DNA of 36,740 nucleotides from Gammaproteobacteria bacterium (lineage in GTDB: Bacteria > Pseudomonadota > Gammaproteobacteria > Eutrophobiales > Eutrophobiaceae). The DNA is taken from positions 1-36,740 of the forward strand of contig JAPPLI010000118.1 in the NCBI GenBank assembly GCA_028819495.1, given 5' to 3'. Under the pieces are notes generated by a model that saw only the letters and a list, made by a program, of their open reading frames with translations, was not told the DNA's origin and searched no databases. The translations under genes and the position numbers were made by a program. This document shows positions 9,806 through 17,281 of the stretch, piece after piece. Numbering within the stretch: the first letter of the stretch is position 1; each line of letters opens with the position of its first letter.

Positions 9806-9813
9806 TCCGTCCC
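9793..9813. terminator. Hairpin between convergent genes
   Basis: GGGACGG (9793-9799) and CCGTCCC (9807-9813) form a perfect 7-bp stem with a 7-nt loop that contains the permease stop codon. It lies exactly between two convergent genes, where a bidirectional terminator is expected. No clear U-run follows on either strand, so it is only terminator-like. Confidence 0.35.
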
Positions 9814-9820
9814 TGTACGA

Positions 9821-12556
9821 TCAGGAGATCAGACCCATCTCCTGTCCGGCGGAAACCGCGCGAATGCGGTTGTCCACGTCGAGCTTTTTGAAGATATTTT
9901 TCATATGGAACTTGACCGTGTTTTCCGTCATGTCAAGCATGCGGGCGATGTCCTTGTTGGAAAAACCCAGCGCCAGTTCCTGGAGAATCTCAAGCTCGCG
10001 CGGGCTGAGCAAAAGCGATTCAGACGGGGTTTCCTTGAGTTGATACGGCGTCCTGTAAAATCGTGAAAGGCAGTCCTTTACAAAGCTGCCGGTAAAGCTG
10101 CTGAGTTGCAGGTTGCGTCGTTGCAGGCGGTAGAAGCGTGACAGAAGCTCCTCAAGCGGTTTTCCGAAATCCAGCAGGACACGATAGGCGCTTTCCTTGG
10201 CCGCGATGTCCAGCGTATCCGTTATGCTTGCGTAGGCGCGCTCGTCCTGCCTGCCGGCCAGCAGCGCAAGAGACCTCAGCAGGGAAGCTTCCATCTCAAA
10301 CCAGAGGTTGTTGCAACTACGGGCCATATCGATCAATGAACCGGCTATTTCCAAAGCGTTCTTGTTCCTGCAGGCGCCAAGCGCAATAAGACCTTCAGCC
10401 ATGCCCACGAGATGATTACTCCACCAGTTCACGGAACTTGTCAAACCCGGCCGGAATCTGATTTTCTTCAGTTTCGCAAGTGTTCTGGCCTCCTGCCACT
10501 CGCCTGACCGCGCCAGGTACAGGTATTCGAAGGCATCGATGACTTCACCCAGCCTGGGAAGATCGCGTCTTTCCGCCATACGCCTCCCGCGCTGCAATAT
10601 ATCCCTGGCTGCTGCCAGGCCTGAGCGCCGGTAGGCAATTGATGCGACGGTTCCGTAGCCTGCCGCATAAATGTCGAACCAGCCGTCATAATGTTCCATC
10701 TGGACCAGCGCCTCCGTAAGGCGTTCCTGATCGAATGTTTCCCGGTCGGAGATATAGTCCGTCGATGCCGTGAGAATTACCGCGACGGCTTTAAGGTTAC
10801 TCTCCGCGCCGAAATTCTCTTCGATCATCTCCACTGCTTCACTGAAGATAGCGCCGGCTTCCCGGAACTGTCCCAGGTAAAGAGAGGCGCGTCCCTGGTG
10901 AATCAAGGCGTAGCTCAACCCCTGCATACAGCTTATTTCGCGCATGTAACGGCAGCAATGCGTAGCGTGATCGAAGGCTTCCCTGAAGCTGCCGATGGTG
11001 AGGGCGGAGACCGCGGAGCAGGCTGTAACAATCGAATGGCCGGCTGCATCGGATTGCGCCAGCTTGACAGAGATACCGACAATCCCCTCGAGTTCGTCCC
11101 GGCAGGTTATTTTGTCTTCATAAACGTCAAGCAACGCGCCGATCAAGGTAATGTCCCGCGTTAACGCACGGTCCGCCTCACCGTTATCCGCAGGCAGGCA
11201 GTGGCTGGTTTCCAGCAGGCGATTCATAAAACGGCGGGCCTGAAGGATTTCTCCATTCTTTATCAGGTAATAAATACGGGCAACCTCAATACGGGGAAAC
11301 TTCGAGAAATCCGTAATGGAGAATGAATCGATGAGCCGCCTGTAGGACGGAATACCGCCGTACATGATAAGCTCCCAGCCGCCTGCCTCTTCAACGATGC
11401 GCGCCGCCTGCGCGAGGTTTCCGGCAAGACAGGCATGCCTCACGGCAAGAGCCGGAAAATTATTCTTTTCATACCAGTCGGCGGCGCGCTTATGCAGGGC
11501 CGGGATAAGTTCCGGTTCGACCCGTTCAAGTTCATTGTTGAGAAATTCCAGCAACAGGTGATGGTAGCGATACCAACTCGTTCCCCGTTGTGTCGAAACG
11601 ATCAATGAATGGCGTCGTTTAAGACGGTCAAGCATGTCCAGGCAGTCGATTCGTTTACATACGGCATTGGCCAGGCTGACGTTGAACCGGTCCAGGATGG
11701 AAGTCTGCCGCAGTACCTGTTTTATTTCATCTGAGAGGCCGCCGTAGATTTGCTGGTTGAGATACTCGGCGAGGTCGTCGGTCACTCCGGACAGGTTCTT
11801 GATTACGTTGCTGAGGGAGGTGTCATCATCCAGGATGGAACGCGCCAGTTGCAGGGCAACAGCCCAGCCTTCGGTTTTCCTGGCCAGAGTTTGCAGTTCA
11901 GACTTTTTGCAATCGTCCGGAAACAGCCGATAGGTATCCTCGATACTGAAACGCAGGTCGTTGTTGTCGAACTCCTGTACCAGGCCGTTAACCTTGAGGC
12001 CGGAGAAATTGAACCCGGGTTTTTCGCGGGAACTGACTACAAAGTGGGTTGACCCGGTGGTGAGGTCAAGGATTTTTTCCATGACGGAGTCAATAGGACC
12101 GTCGCCCACCCGGTGATAGTCTTCCATGATGATGACGACAGGTTTGCTTTGCCTGGCCAGGGTGGCCGACAGGGTCCGGATCACTGCATCTATGGGCACA
12201 TCGACAAATTCCTGTTCGGCAAGTTTTTCCAACGGCCCCATCTCTGCACCCGAATAACACAGTGAGAGCACGATATGGGAACAGAACTGGTGCGCCACGC
12301 GGTCGCTTTCATCCAACGTCAGCCAGGCGGCGATACGATCCGAACCGATGAGGGTTTTATACCATTGGGACAGGAGAGTGGATTTTCCATAACCCGCCGG
12401 GGTGACGATGAGGGTCAGTACGCCTTGCGAAGACCGGTTCAGTTTTTCCAGCAGCGCCGGGCGGGAAACCTGGGAAATCAGACTGTGCTGGGATTCGAAC
12501 TTTCCGAAAATAAGCCAATCCCTGTCACCGAATAGGTTTTCACTGTTCTTTCCCAT
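9821..12556 (-). CDS. MalT-like LuxR-family transcriptional regulator (LAL/STAND ATPase)
   Basis: A 911-residue regulator with the full MalT architecture. VSRPALLEKL at 30-39 precedes a P-loop PAGYGKST at 53-60. An NTPase/arm region is followed by a long helical TPR-like sensor domain (about 380-830), and a C-terminal LuxR helix-turn-helix (about 850-905) contains LSPRELEILQELALG and TENTVKFHMKNIFKKL. Such proteins are ATP-dependent activators that oligomerise when a small inducer binds the TPR-like domain. It converges on the permease gene and is the only regulator in the hyu region, so it probably controls the TonB receptor, hyu genes or permease. That link rests on position alone. A perfect TATAAT occurs upstream at 12618-12623 on the minus strand, without a good -35. 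Confidence 0.93.
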   Translation of the reverse strand: MGKNSENLFGDRDWLIFGKFESQHSLISQVSRPALLEKLNRSSQGVLTLIVTPAGYGKSTLLSQWYKTLIGSDRIAAWLTLDESDRVAHQFCSHIVLSLCYSGAEMGPLEKLAEQEFVDVPIDAVIRTLSATLARQSKPVVIIMEDYHRVGDGPIDSVMEKILDLTTGSTHFVVSSREKPGFNFSGLKVNGLVQEFDNNDLRFSIEDTYRLFPDDCKKSELQTLARKTEGWAVALQLARSILDDDTSLSNVIKNLSGVTDDLAEYLNQQIYGGLSDEIKQVLRQTSILDRFNVSLANAVCKRIDCLDMLDRLKRRHSLIVSTQRGTSWYRYHHLLLEFLNNELERVEPELIPALHKRAADWYEKNNFPALAVRHACLAGNLAQAARIVEEAGGWELIMYGGIPSYRRLIDSFSITDFSKFPRIEVARIYYLIKNGEILQARRFMNRLLETSHCLPADNGEADRALTRDITLIGALLDVYEDKITCRDELEGIVGISVKLAQSDAAGHSIVTACSAVSALTIGSFREAFDHATHCCRYMREISCMQGLSYALIHQGRASLYLGQFREAGAIFSEAVEMIEENFGAESNLKAVAVILTASTDYISDRETFDQERLTEALVQMEHYDGWFDIYAAGYGTVASIAYRRSGLAAARDILQRGRRMAERRDLPRLGEVIDAFEYLYLARSGEWQEARTLAKLKKIRFRPGLTSSVNWWSNHLVGMAEGLIALGACRNKNALEIAGSLIDMARSCNNLWFEMEASLLRSLALLAGRQDERAYASITDTLDIAAKESAYRVLLDFGKPLEELLSRFYRLQRRNLQLSSFTGSFVKDCLSRFYRTPYQLKETPSESLLLSPRELEILQELALGFSNKDIARMLDMTENTVKFHMKNIFKKLDVDNRIRAVSAGQEMGLIS

Positions 12557-12671
12557 ACCAGGCCTGTAAACCGAAAACTATGGAGAGTGGACTATTACAA
12601 CGAATCCTATCTGTATCATTATATTAGACTGTGATGACAGAAATACTACCCGATGGGGTGGCTTTGGGGAT

Positions 12672-12699
12672 GCAGGGGTCGGATTTAATCATGCCCCCG
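12672..12699 (+). repeat. Left imperfect direct repeat flanking fic
   Basis: A 28-bp segment that matches 13946-13973 at 23 of 28 positions in the same orientation. Its core is CGGATTTAA, then a CAT core and a run of C. It begins 35 bp beyond the fic stop codon and ends 7 bp from it. The two copies enclose the fic gene and its promoter and nothing else. Confidence 0.55.
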
Positions 12700-12706
12700 A
12701 ATTTCC

Positions 12707-13834
12707 TTAAAATACCAATTGATACCTGCTCCCGGCGCCTTTCCCCAACCTGTTCAGGAAAGTCTTTTCAGCCAGGGATTTCAGCGCGAACTGGATTGTG
12801 CGCCTGGGGAGAGCGGTGGTTTTTTCAATGTCGGCAACTTTCAGTTTTATTTCCGGATTGGATTTAAAACACTCCAGGACCGTAACCGCCGATTCGGATA
12901 ACGACTGTAGATTAGCGTACTTCTTTCGATATATAGCGATATCGGCAAGCGCCGCTTCAAACATCTTCAAAAAAAAGAGAACCAGGTTATCGAATTTATA
13001 CAACTTCGGGTCGGCATGAAACCTGCCATCCGAGCACTGGTGCAAGACGGTGTAATACCGGGCCTTGTTCTGCTCAATTTTCCTGTCAATTGCGATATAA
13101 GATGCGATTTCCCGCAGGTATTTATCGCCTGACTGCAAGAGTATCAACAGGAACAAAGCCCTGCCCAGCCGGCCGTTCCCGTCCTGGAAAGGGTGTATCG
13201 CCAGGAAGCGGAAGGTGAATTCGACGGCCGTGAGTAAGGGCCAGTGATAGGTATCGACAGTCCCGTTATACCAATCGACCAGTTCGCCCATTGCCATTTC
13301 GGTCATCACCCCGGGGTCGGTGGGCTCCAGCACGGTGCGTTCTTCGCCGGTTTCGTTGTTTCTCGAGATAACCTTGTTGGTAACGGTTTTATAAGCCCCT
13401 GCATAATGTTCGGCGGGAGGATAGTATTTCAGCAATTCCCGGTGGAAGCCCCGGATTATGGCCTGGGTTAATGGTTTCAACTCATCCGCCTGAAGATATA
13501 CGGTCGAGAGTACACTCCGGCTGCCTATGACTTCTTCTATACTCCTTTGCCTGTTCTTCGACAGCTTGTCAATTATCAAGCCCTTTTTTTCTTCATAAGC
13601 CGTGGTCCTGCCGTCTTTCGACAGGATTGTATCGACCCATTCGATTTCCACGTCGGTTAATACCGCATTCTCAATCCGCGTCGTAGCCCCGACGTTGCTT
13701 ATCAGGGCGCATTTCTCCAGGAAATGTTTCTCTTCAACAGCAGCGGTTTCAAGACCCTTGTATGTCTCAGCCAGTAACACCTGTAATGTCTTGAGCTGAT
13801 TCTCGATCCTGCTGCCTGGTGTAAATGACAACAT
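12707..13834 (-). CDS. Fic-domain protein with C-terminal winged helix (predicted AMPylase)
   Basis: A 375-residue Fic protein. The catalytic motif HPFQDGNGRLGR is at 214-225 (catalytic His214, acidic Asp218). An inhibitory helix motif of the S/TxxxE(G/N) type, TTRIEN, is at 51-56, which places it among class II Fic enzymes with an N-terminal inhibitory helix. A Fic N-terminal domain precedes the core. The last 55 or so residues (SLSESAVTVLECF...LPRRTIQFALKSL) look like a winged helix-turn-helix. The usual reaction is transfer of AMP from ATP to a target hydroxyl; the target is unknown. I use the ATG at 13834, which has an excellent AGGGGAG site 5 nt upstream, rather than the TTG at 13894 that lies inside the operator palindromes. 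It is functionally unlike its metabolic neighbours and is flanked by direct repeats, suggesting insertion. Confidence 0.92.
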   Translation of the reverse strand: MLSFTPGSRIENQLKTLQVLLAETYKGLETAAVEEKHFLEKCALISNVGATTRIENAVLTDVEIEWVDTILSKDGRTTAYEEKKGLIIDKLSKNRQRSIEEVIGSRSVLSTVYLQADELKPLTQAIIRGFHRELLKYYPPAEHYAGAYKTVTNKVISRNNETGEERTVLEPTDPGVMTEMAMGELVDWYNGTVDTYHWPLLTAVEFTFRFLAIHPFQDGNGRLGRALFLLILLQSGDKYLREIASYIAIDRKIEQNKARYYTVLHQCSDGRFHADPKLYKFDNLVLFFLKMFEAALADIAIYRKKYANLQSLSESAVTVLECFKSNPEIKLKVADIEKTTALPRRTIQFALKSLAEKTFLNRLGKGAGSRYQLVF

Positions 13835-13865
13835 CTGGGCTCCCCTGGTGTGGATAACGTCCGAT

Positions 13866-13894
13866 ATTATGCAATATTGCGCAATAATGCGCAA
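13866..13894 (-). promoter_or_regulatory. fic promoter with palindromic operator in the spacer
   Basis: On the minus strand: -35 TTGCGC (13889-13894), 17-bp spacer, -10 CATAAT (13866-13871). A perfect 12-bp palindrome TATTGCGCAATA (13875-13886) fills the spacer. The predicted transcript starts near 13859, about 25 nt before the ATG and just upstream of the AGGGGAG ribosome site. A repressor bound here would block RNA polymerase directly. Confidence 0.5.
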
Positions 13895-13921
13895 CTAATA
13901 TTTAGTTTATATTGCGCTATA
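13867..13921. repeat. Cluster of ATTGCGCAAT-like palindromic operators
   Basis: Four related dyads occur upstream of fic. They are TTATGCAATA (centre 13871.5), TATTGCGCAATA (13880.5, perfect), AATGCGCAAC (13890.5) and TATTGCGCTATA (13915.5). The first three are 9-10 bp apart, roughly one helical turn, so proteins bound to them would lie on the same face of the DNA. The block is strongly AT-rich compared with the flanking coding DNA. Confidence 0.5.
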
Positions 13922-13945
13922 TTGTGTAAATCGACCTATCACGAG

Positions 13946-13973
13946 GCAAAGGACGGATTTAAGCATGTCCCCG
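13946..13973 (+). repeat. Right imperfect direct repeat flanking fic
   Basis: The second copy of the 28-bp repeat at 12672-12699 (23 of 28 identical, same orientation). Its core is CGGATTTAAGCATGTCCCCG. It lies upstream of the fic promoter and downstream of the end of the six-gene operon. Part of it, GGAC...GTCC, is itself a small dyad, so it may belong to a dispersed hairpin family instead of being an attachment site. Confidence 0.5.
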
Positions 13974-14091
13974 CATGTTATAAGCAGTCGCTGCGGCCGG
14001 CCCATTGTGTCATCCCCTGGAGATGGCGTTTCTGGCATACACCGGGTTTATGTAGCAGTTGCACTGCAACCGGTGCAGGATAAGTGACGCC

Positions 14092-14799
14092 CTATTGAGT
14101 ATCAGCAGAAAAAACCGGAGGCAATAGCGGGAGTAGCCCGCGTACCAGTTCCCGGTCAGTGGGCAGCCCGTCAAAGACCAGGTCGAAGAATGATTCATCA
14201 CTGAATATCAGGCTGGTCGATGCACACTCCAGCTCATCAATGCGAAAACGCCACAGCTTGTTGAACTTCGCTTTTCCGTAAATCAAGACCTTCCCGTCCT
14301 TATAGATGAGAGCGATATTGGACGTGCCTCCCAGCGTATCAAGCGTGATATCCAGCGCTTCCGAGAGTTCGCGGCCATCGGCAATGAGTTTCTCCGTCAT
14401 GCGAAAACCGACTTCCGAATCGACCCTGCCGGCGAGCAGGCCGTCGAATTGATCCCTGAAATCATCCGCCTTTTCGAAGTCACCGTTATGGGCATAGGCA
14501 AAACCAAACAGGTCTGAATAAAACGGCTGCATGTCCTCGACGATGTTCGGCAGTCTCAACGGGCGGCGCAGGTGGAACACCCACCTGCGTGATTCCAGTT
14601 CCCGAAGTGAGTCCAGGCCGTCGGGATCCTCAGCCAGCTTGCCGACATGGCGCCGGACATCCAGGCGGCCGTCGTCAGTCAACCGTGCAACTCCCCAGCC
14701 CCACCCGGCAATCCCGTATTTCTCCTGGGTAAGCACCCATTGCTCCAGCCGTGTAAACGGAACCGGCTTTTCAGCGCCTGCAACCAGAATCTCGCACAT
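14092..14799 (-). CDS. Class II glutamine amidotransferase (Ntn hydrolase; YafJ/EgtC-like)
   Basis: A 235-residue class II glutamine amidotransferase-like protein. It begins Met-Cys, so removal of Met exposes Cys2 as the N-terminal nucleophile. Other family marks are FHLRRP (74-79), QPF (91-93), AHNGDF (103-108) and DSE (127-129). There is no synthetase or sugar-isomerase domain. It therefore resembles stand-alone proteins such as YafJ and EgtC; EgtC removes a gamma-glutamyl group from an ergothioneine intermediate. The ATG at 14799 is chosen because it exposes Cys2 and lies 1 nt after the ferredoxin stop (TGATATG); an upstream in-frame start would bury the cysteine. It is the last gene of the six-gene operon that begins with a glutamine-synthetase-like ligase, so a deglutamylation role is attractive but inferred. 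Confidence 0.82.
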   Translation of the reverse strand: MCEILVAGAEKPVPFTRLEQWVLTQEKYGIAGWGWGVARLTDDGRLDVRRHVGKLAEDPDGLDSLRELESRRWVFHLRRPLRLPNIVEDMQPFYSDLFGFAYAHNGDFEKADDFRDQFDGLLAGRVDSEVGFRMTEKLIADGRELSEALDITLDTLGGTSNIALIYKDGKVLIYGKAKFNKLWRFRIDELECASTSLIFSDESFFDLVFDGLPTDRELVRGLLPLLPPVFSADTQ

Positions 14800-14800
14800 A

Positions 14801-15007
14801 TCAGTCTTCTTCGATAACAGTGATCGCCCTCTCCGGGCAGGACAGCGCGGCACGGCGCGCCTGGTTTTCCTTTCCGGAGGGTATCGGGTCCTGTTTCAGG
14901 AGCGCTAATCCCTCATCATCCGGTTCAAAGATTTCAGGCGCAACCGCAACACAACGGTTATGCCCCTGGCAACGATTTCCATCAATTTTTACGCGCATAC
15001 CTGTCAT
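14801..15007 (-). CDS. Small P450-type ferredoxin (CxxHxxC, probable 3Fe-4S)
   Basis: A 68-residue ferredoxin with Cys13, His16, Cys19 (CQGHNRC) and Cys57 (SCPERAI). This CxxHxxC...CP pattern is typical of single-cluster ferredoxins, usually [3Fe-4S], that pass electrons to bacterial cytochrome P450s. It starts 3 nt after the P450 stop, which matches that role. An ATG three codons in (14998) is an equally possible start. No ferredoxin reductase is present in the operon, so electrons must come from a reductase encoded elsewhere. Confidence 0.88.
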   Translation of the reverse strand: MTGMRVKIDGNRCQGHNRCVAVAPEIFEPDDEGLALLKQDPIPSGKENQARRAALSCPERAITVIEED

Positions 15008-15010
15008 CTT

Positions 15011-16162
15011 CTATCCCGCGGAGGATATGACTTTCAGCGGCCCGATATCATCCCAACGGGTTTCCACCTCTTCAGCCAGGGTAAATCCCGGCAGCATGTT
15101 CAGCACTTCATCGATAGCGATGCCTATCTCCGCACGCGCCAGGTTGGAGCCCAGGCAACGGTGTGGTCCGACGCCGAATGCGACATGACGGTTGGGGAAA
15201 CGGTCGATATCAAACTTGTCCGGTTCATCGAATTCATGCGGGTCCCGGTTGGCGCAGCCGAACAACATCACAGCAGGTTCACCTTTATGTACGGGACAGC
15301 CTTGGAATTCGATATCATTCACTGCATGACGGCCAAGCGCAATAACGGGGGAGAAGTAACGCAACGCTTCCTCCACGGCCGGATCGATCAAGGAACGATC
15401 TTCAACCAGGCGTTTCTGCAGGGTTTGATCGAGGGCCAGTTGCAGCAGTAACGCCCTGATGGTGAAGTTGGTATTGTCCAGGCCGGCCACCAGCAGGAAG
15501 AAACAGAAATTGACCACCACTTCATCATCCAGGTATTTCCCGTCGATCCTGGCATTCAGAACCAGGGAGACCAGATCCTCACCCGGGTGAGCCCGCCGCT
15601 CCGGCAATAATTGCGTAAACATCCGGTAAATATTTTCAGTGGCCTCATTAGCGGCCTGGGGGTCAGAAATCCGACGGTAAACGGAATCTTCCACCCACTG
15701 CTGGAACTCGGCCTTGAATTCCAGACCAAGCATCTTGCAGATAACTACCGTAGGCAATAACTTGGCATAGCCGTAACTGAGGTCGTAGGGCTCCCCGGAA
15801 CTCATCAGGTCCTGCAGCAAATCACGGGAAGATTGGCGAATCGCCGAAAACCACTCCCTGATTGCCTTCGGAGAAAACCGCCCGACCAGGATTTTACGGT
15901 ACTCGGTATGTAACGGAGGATCGGATTCCATAGGCAACATAGGCCGGTCGGTCATCGGCGGAAACATCGTGCCCCGGGCCGGGCTGAAATTCGCGGTATC
16001 GTGCGCCATGGCCCGCACCGCCTCATAGGTAGGCACCAGCCATAAACCGCCGTAGTGAGATGTCTTGCCTACCCCCTCCTGTCGCAGGTGCTTATAGTAA
16101 GCAACGGGATCAGCGCGGAATTCCGCTGAATTGTGATCAAAATCCGCATGAACTTTCGTCAT
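15011..16162 (-). CDS. Cytochrome P450 monooxygenase
   Basis: A 383-residue soluble class I bacterial P450. The heme-binding motif FGVGPHRCLG is at 329-338 with proximal ligand Cys336. The ExxR motif is EALR at 265-268, and the I-helix oxygen-activation motif is AGLDNT at 226-231. The acidic residue is kept (Asp229), but the usual following threonine position is Asn230. P450cin is a known case of Asn at this place. The start at 16162 is preferred because AGGGGAG lies 6 nt upstream; an ATG six codons earlier has the site inside the reading frame. The enzyme sits between an M29-like enzyme and its ferredoxin in the six-gene operon. The likely role is C- or N-dealkylating hydroxylation of an amine-derived substrate. 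Substrate not predictable from sequence. Confidence 0.93.
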   Translation of the reverse strand: MTKVHADFDHNSAEFRADPVAYYKHLRQEGVGKTSHYGGLWLVPTYEAVRAMAHDTANFSPARGTMFPPMTDRPMLPMESDPPLHTEYRKILVGRFSPKAIREWFSAIRQSSRDLLQDLMSSGEPYDLSYGYAKLLPTVVICKMLGLEFKAEFQQWVEDSVYRRISDPQAANEATENIYRMFTQLLPERRAHPGEDLVSLVLNARIDGKYLDDEVVVNFCFFLLVAGLDNTNFTIRALLLQLALDQTLQKRLVEDRSLIDPAVEEALRYFSPVIALGRHAVNDIEFQGCPVHKGEPAVMLFGCANRDPHEFDEPDKFDIDRFPNRHVAFGVGPHRCLGSNLARAEIGIAIDEVLNMLPGFTLAEEVETRWDDIGPLKVISSAG

Positions 16163-16180
16163 CTTTCTCTCCCCTTTCAT

Positions 16181-17281
16181 TCACCGTAGCACGTAATCGC
16201 CGTCTCTCAGGACAGGGAGCCGCTCGCCACCGGTTTTTACCAGGTCCACCGAGACGGTTACGGGGCATTCCTTTGCATAGGGCAGGTCCCTGTGCAGCAC
16301 CGTGTCCGGCGTCCTGAATGCCTCGGGCCCCACGGTACCGCCGAGAAATTCGCTGCGCCCGTAGCCCCAGTGAAACCCGGCCTTTTCATCTTCGATGAAC
16401 AGGCCTGTGACGCGGGCCGCATAGTTATACCCGAAGGCGATTTCTCCCACGTTACGGCGCGCCGGGTCCATATCGAGTTCCTCCCGTAGCGCATCCGCAT
16501 GGGCGCCCTCTCCCATCACGTCCGTGATCCGGTTTTCCTCAACGACAAAGCGCGCGATTTCATTATGACCACCGGCAACGGGAATGATCCCCCGGGTGCG
16601 GGATTTCTCTCCCGGCCGTTCTCCCTCGTAGGGGACAATCCATACTTCACCGGATGGCAGGTTGATGAATGCGTCGCCTTCCTTGTCGGGATGGAGGTAA
16701 CCGTTGTCCACATACGCCTGCCGAAAACGCAGGTCGAACATACAGGTATCGCCCGTGGTGAACCTGACCTCCGCCGCCTGGGCGTCTTTCATGGCGTCCA
16801 GAATGACATTGCCGCGTTTCACCAGGAACCGTGTATCAGCCATCAGGCAGGTGTCTTCCATGCTGCGGTTCGCCAGCGGCATGGATGCTACGCGGAATTT
16901 TTCCGCGGAGCCCTTGGTATTAGCAAATGCCATCAACGGGCCGGTAATCGAGACTTCCGTCATGGAGATGACCACCGTAGCCTGATCGAGCACTTCGGTG
17001 AAGGGTTTTTTATCCCCGGCAACCGAGGCATACGCCGGAAACTCGGCGTTCGCGTCCGCCACTGCCGGGAAAGAAACCAGCGGCAACGCGTTGAAGCCGT
17101 GCCTTTCACCCATTATCGCGATTTGATCGCGCCAGTCGGCAGCCATGTTGCGCCGTTCCTGCCAGGCCGGATTATCCCCGGATGCAGTTTCGGGCCGGTC
17201 CGCCAGTATTGCAAACACGTCACCAGGCCGCGGGCCGAATACTTCGGCAACCAGGTTTTCGAGGTTGAATTTCTTAGTCAT
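16181..17281 (-). CDS. M29-like (thermophilic aminopeptidase/NicX fold) metalloenzyme
   Basis: A 366-residue protein resembling family M29 metallopeptidases and their relative 2,5-dihydroxypyridine dioxygenase NicX. The five residues that would bind metal in M29 enzymes can all be matched: Glu212 in NLPSGEV, Glu280 in NVGEIAFGYN, His304 in DEKAGFHWGYG, and His330 and Asp332 in LHRDLP. The catalytic tyrosine position is less clear. Retention of both glutamates leans toward a two-metal hydrolase rather than an iron dioxygenase. The ATG at 17281 overlaps the hydrolase stop as ATGA. An upstream extension of 68 residues lies inside the preceding gene and is rejected. Within this operon it may cleave an amide or gamma-glutamyl bond; that is inference. 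Family call moderate. Confidence 0.65.
   Translation of the reverse strand: MTKKFNLENLVAEVFGPRPGDVFAILADRPETASGDNPAWQERRNMAADWRDQIAIMGERHGFNALPLVSFPAVADANAEFPAYASVAGDKKPFTEVLDQATVVISMTEVSITGPLMAFANTKGSAEKFRVASMPLANRSMEDTCLMADTRFLVKRGNVILDAMKDAQAAEVRFTTGDTCMFDLRFRQAYVDNGYLHPDKEGDAFINLPSGEVWIVPYEGERPGEKSRTRGIIPVAGGHNEIARFVVEENRITDVMGEGAHADALREELDMDPARRNVGEIAFGYNYAARVTGLFIEDEKAGFHWGYGRSEFLGGTVGPEAFRTPDTVLHRDLPYAKECPVTVSVDLVKTGGERLPVLRDGDYVLR

Noticed and set aside
13835..13894. TTG start extending Fic by 20 residues
   Set aside because: It would place translation through the promoter and operator palindromes; the ATG at 13834 has a strong AGGGGAG site.
16181..17281. Naming the M29-like enzyme as NicX (2,5-dihydroxypyridine dioxygenase)
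   Set aside because: Both glutamate ligands typical of the peptidases are kept and no other nicotinate-degradation gene is present.
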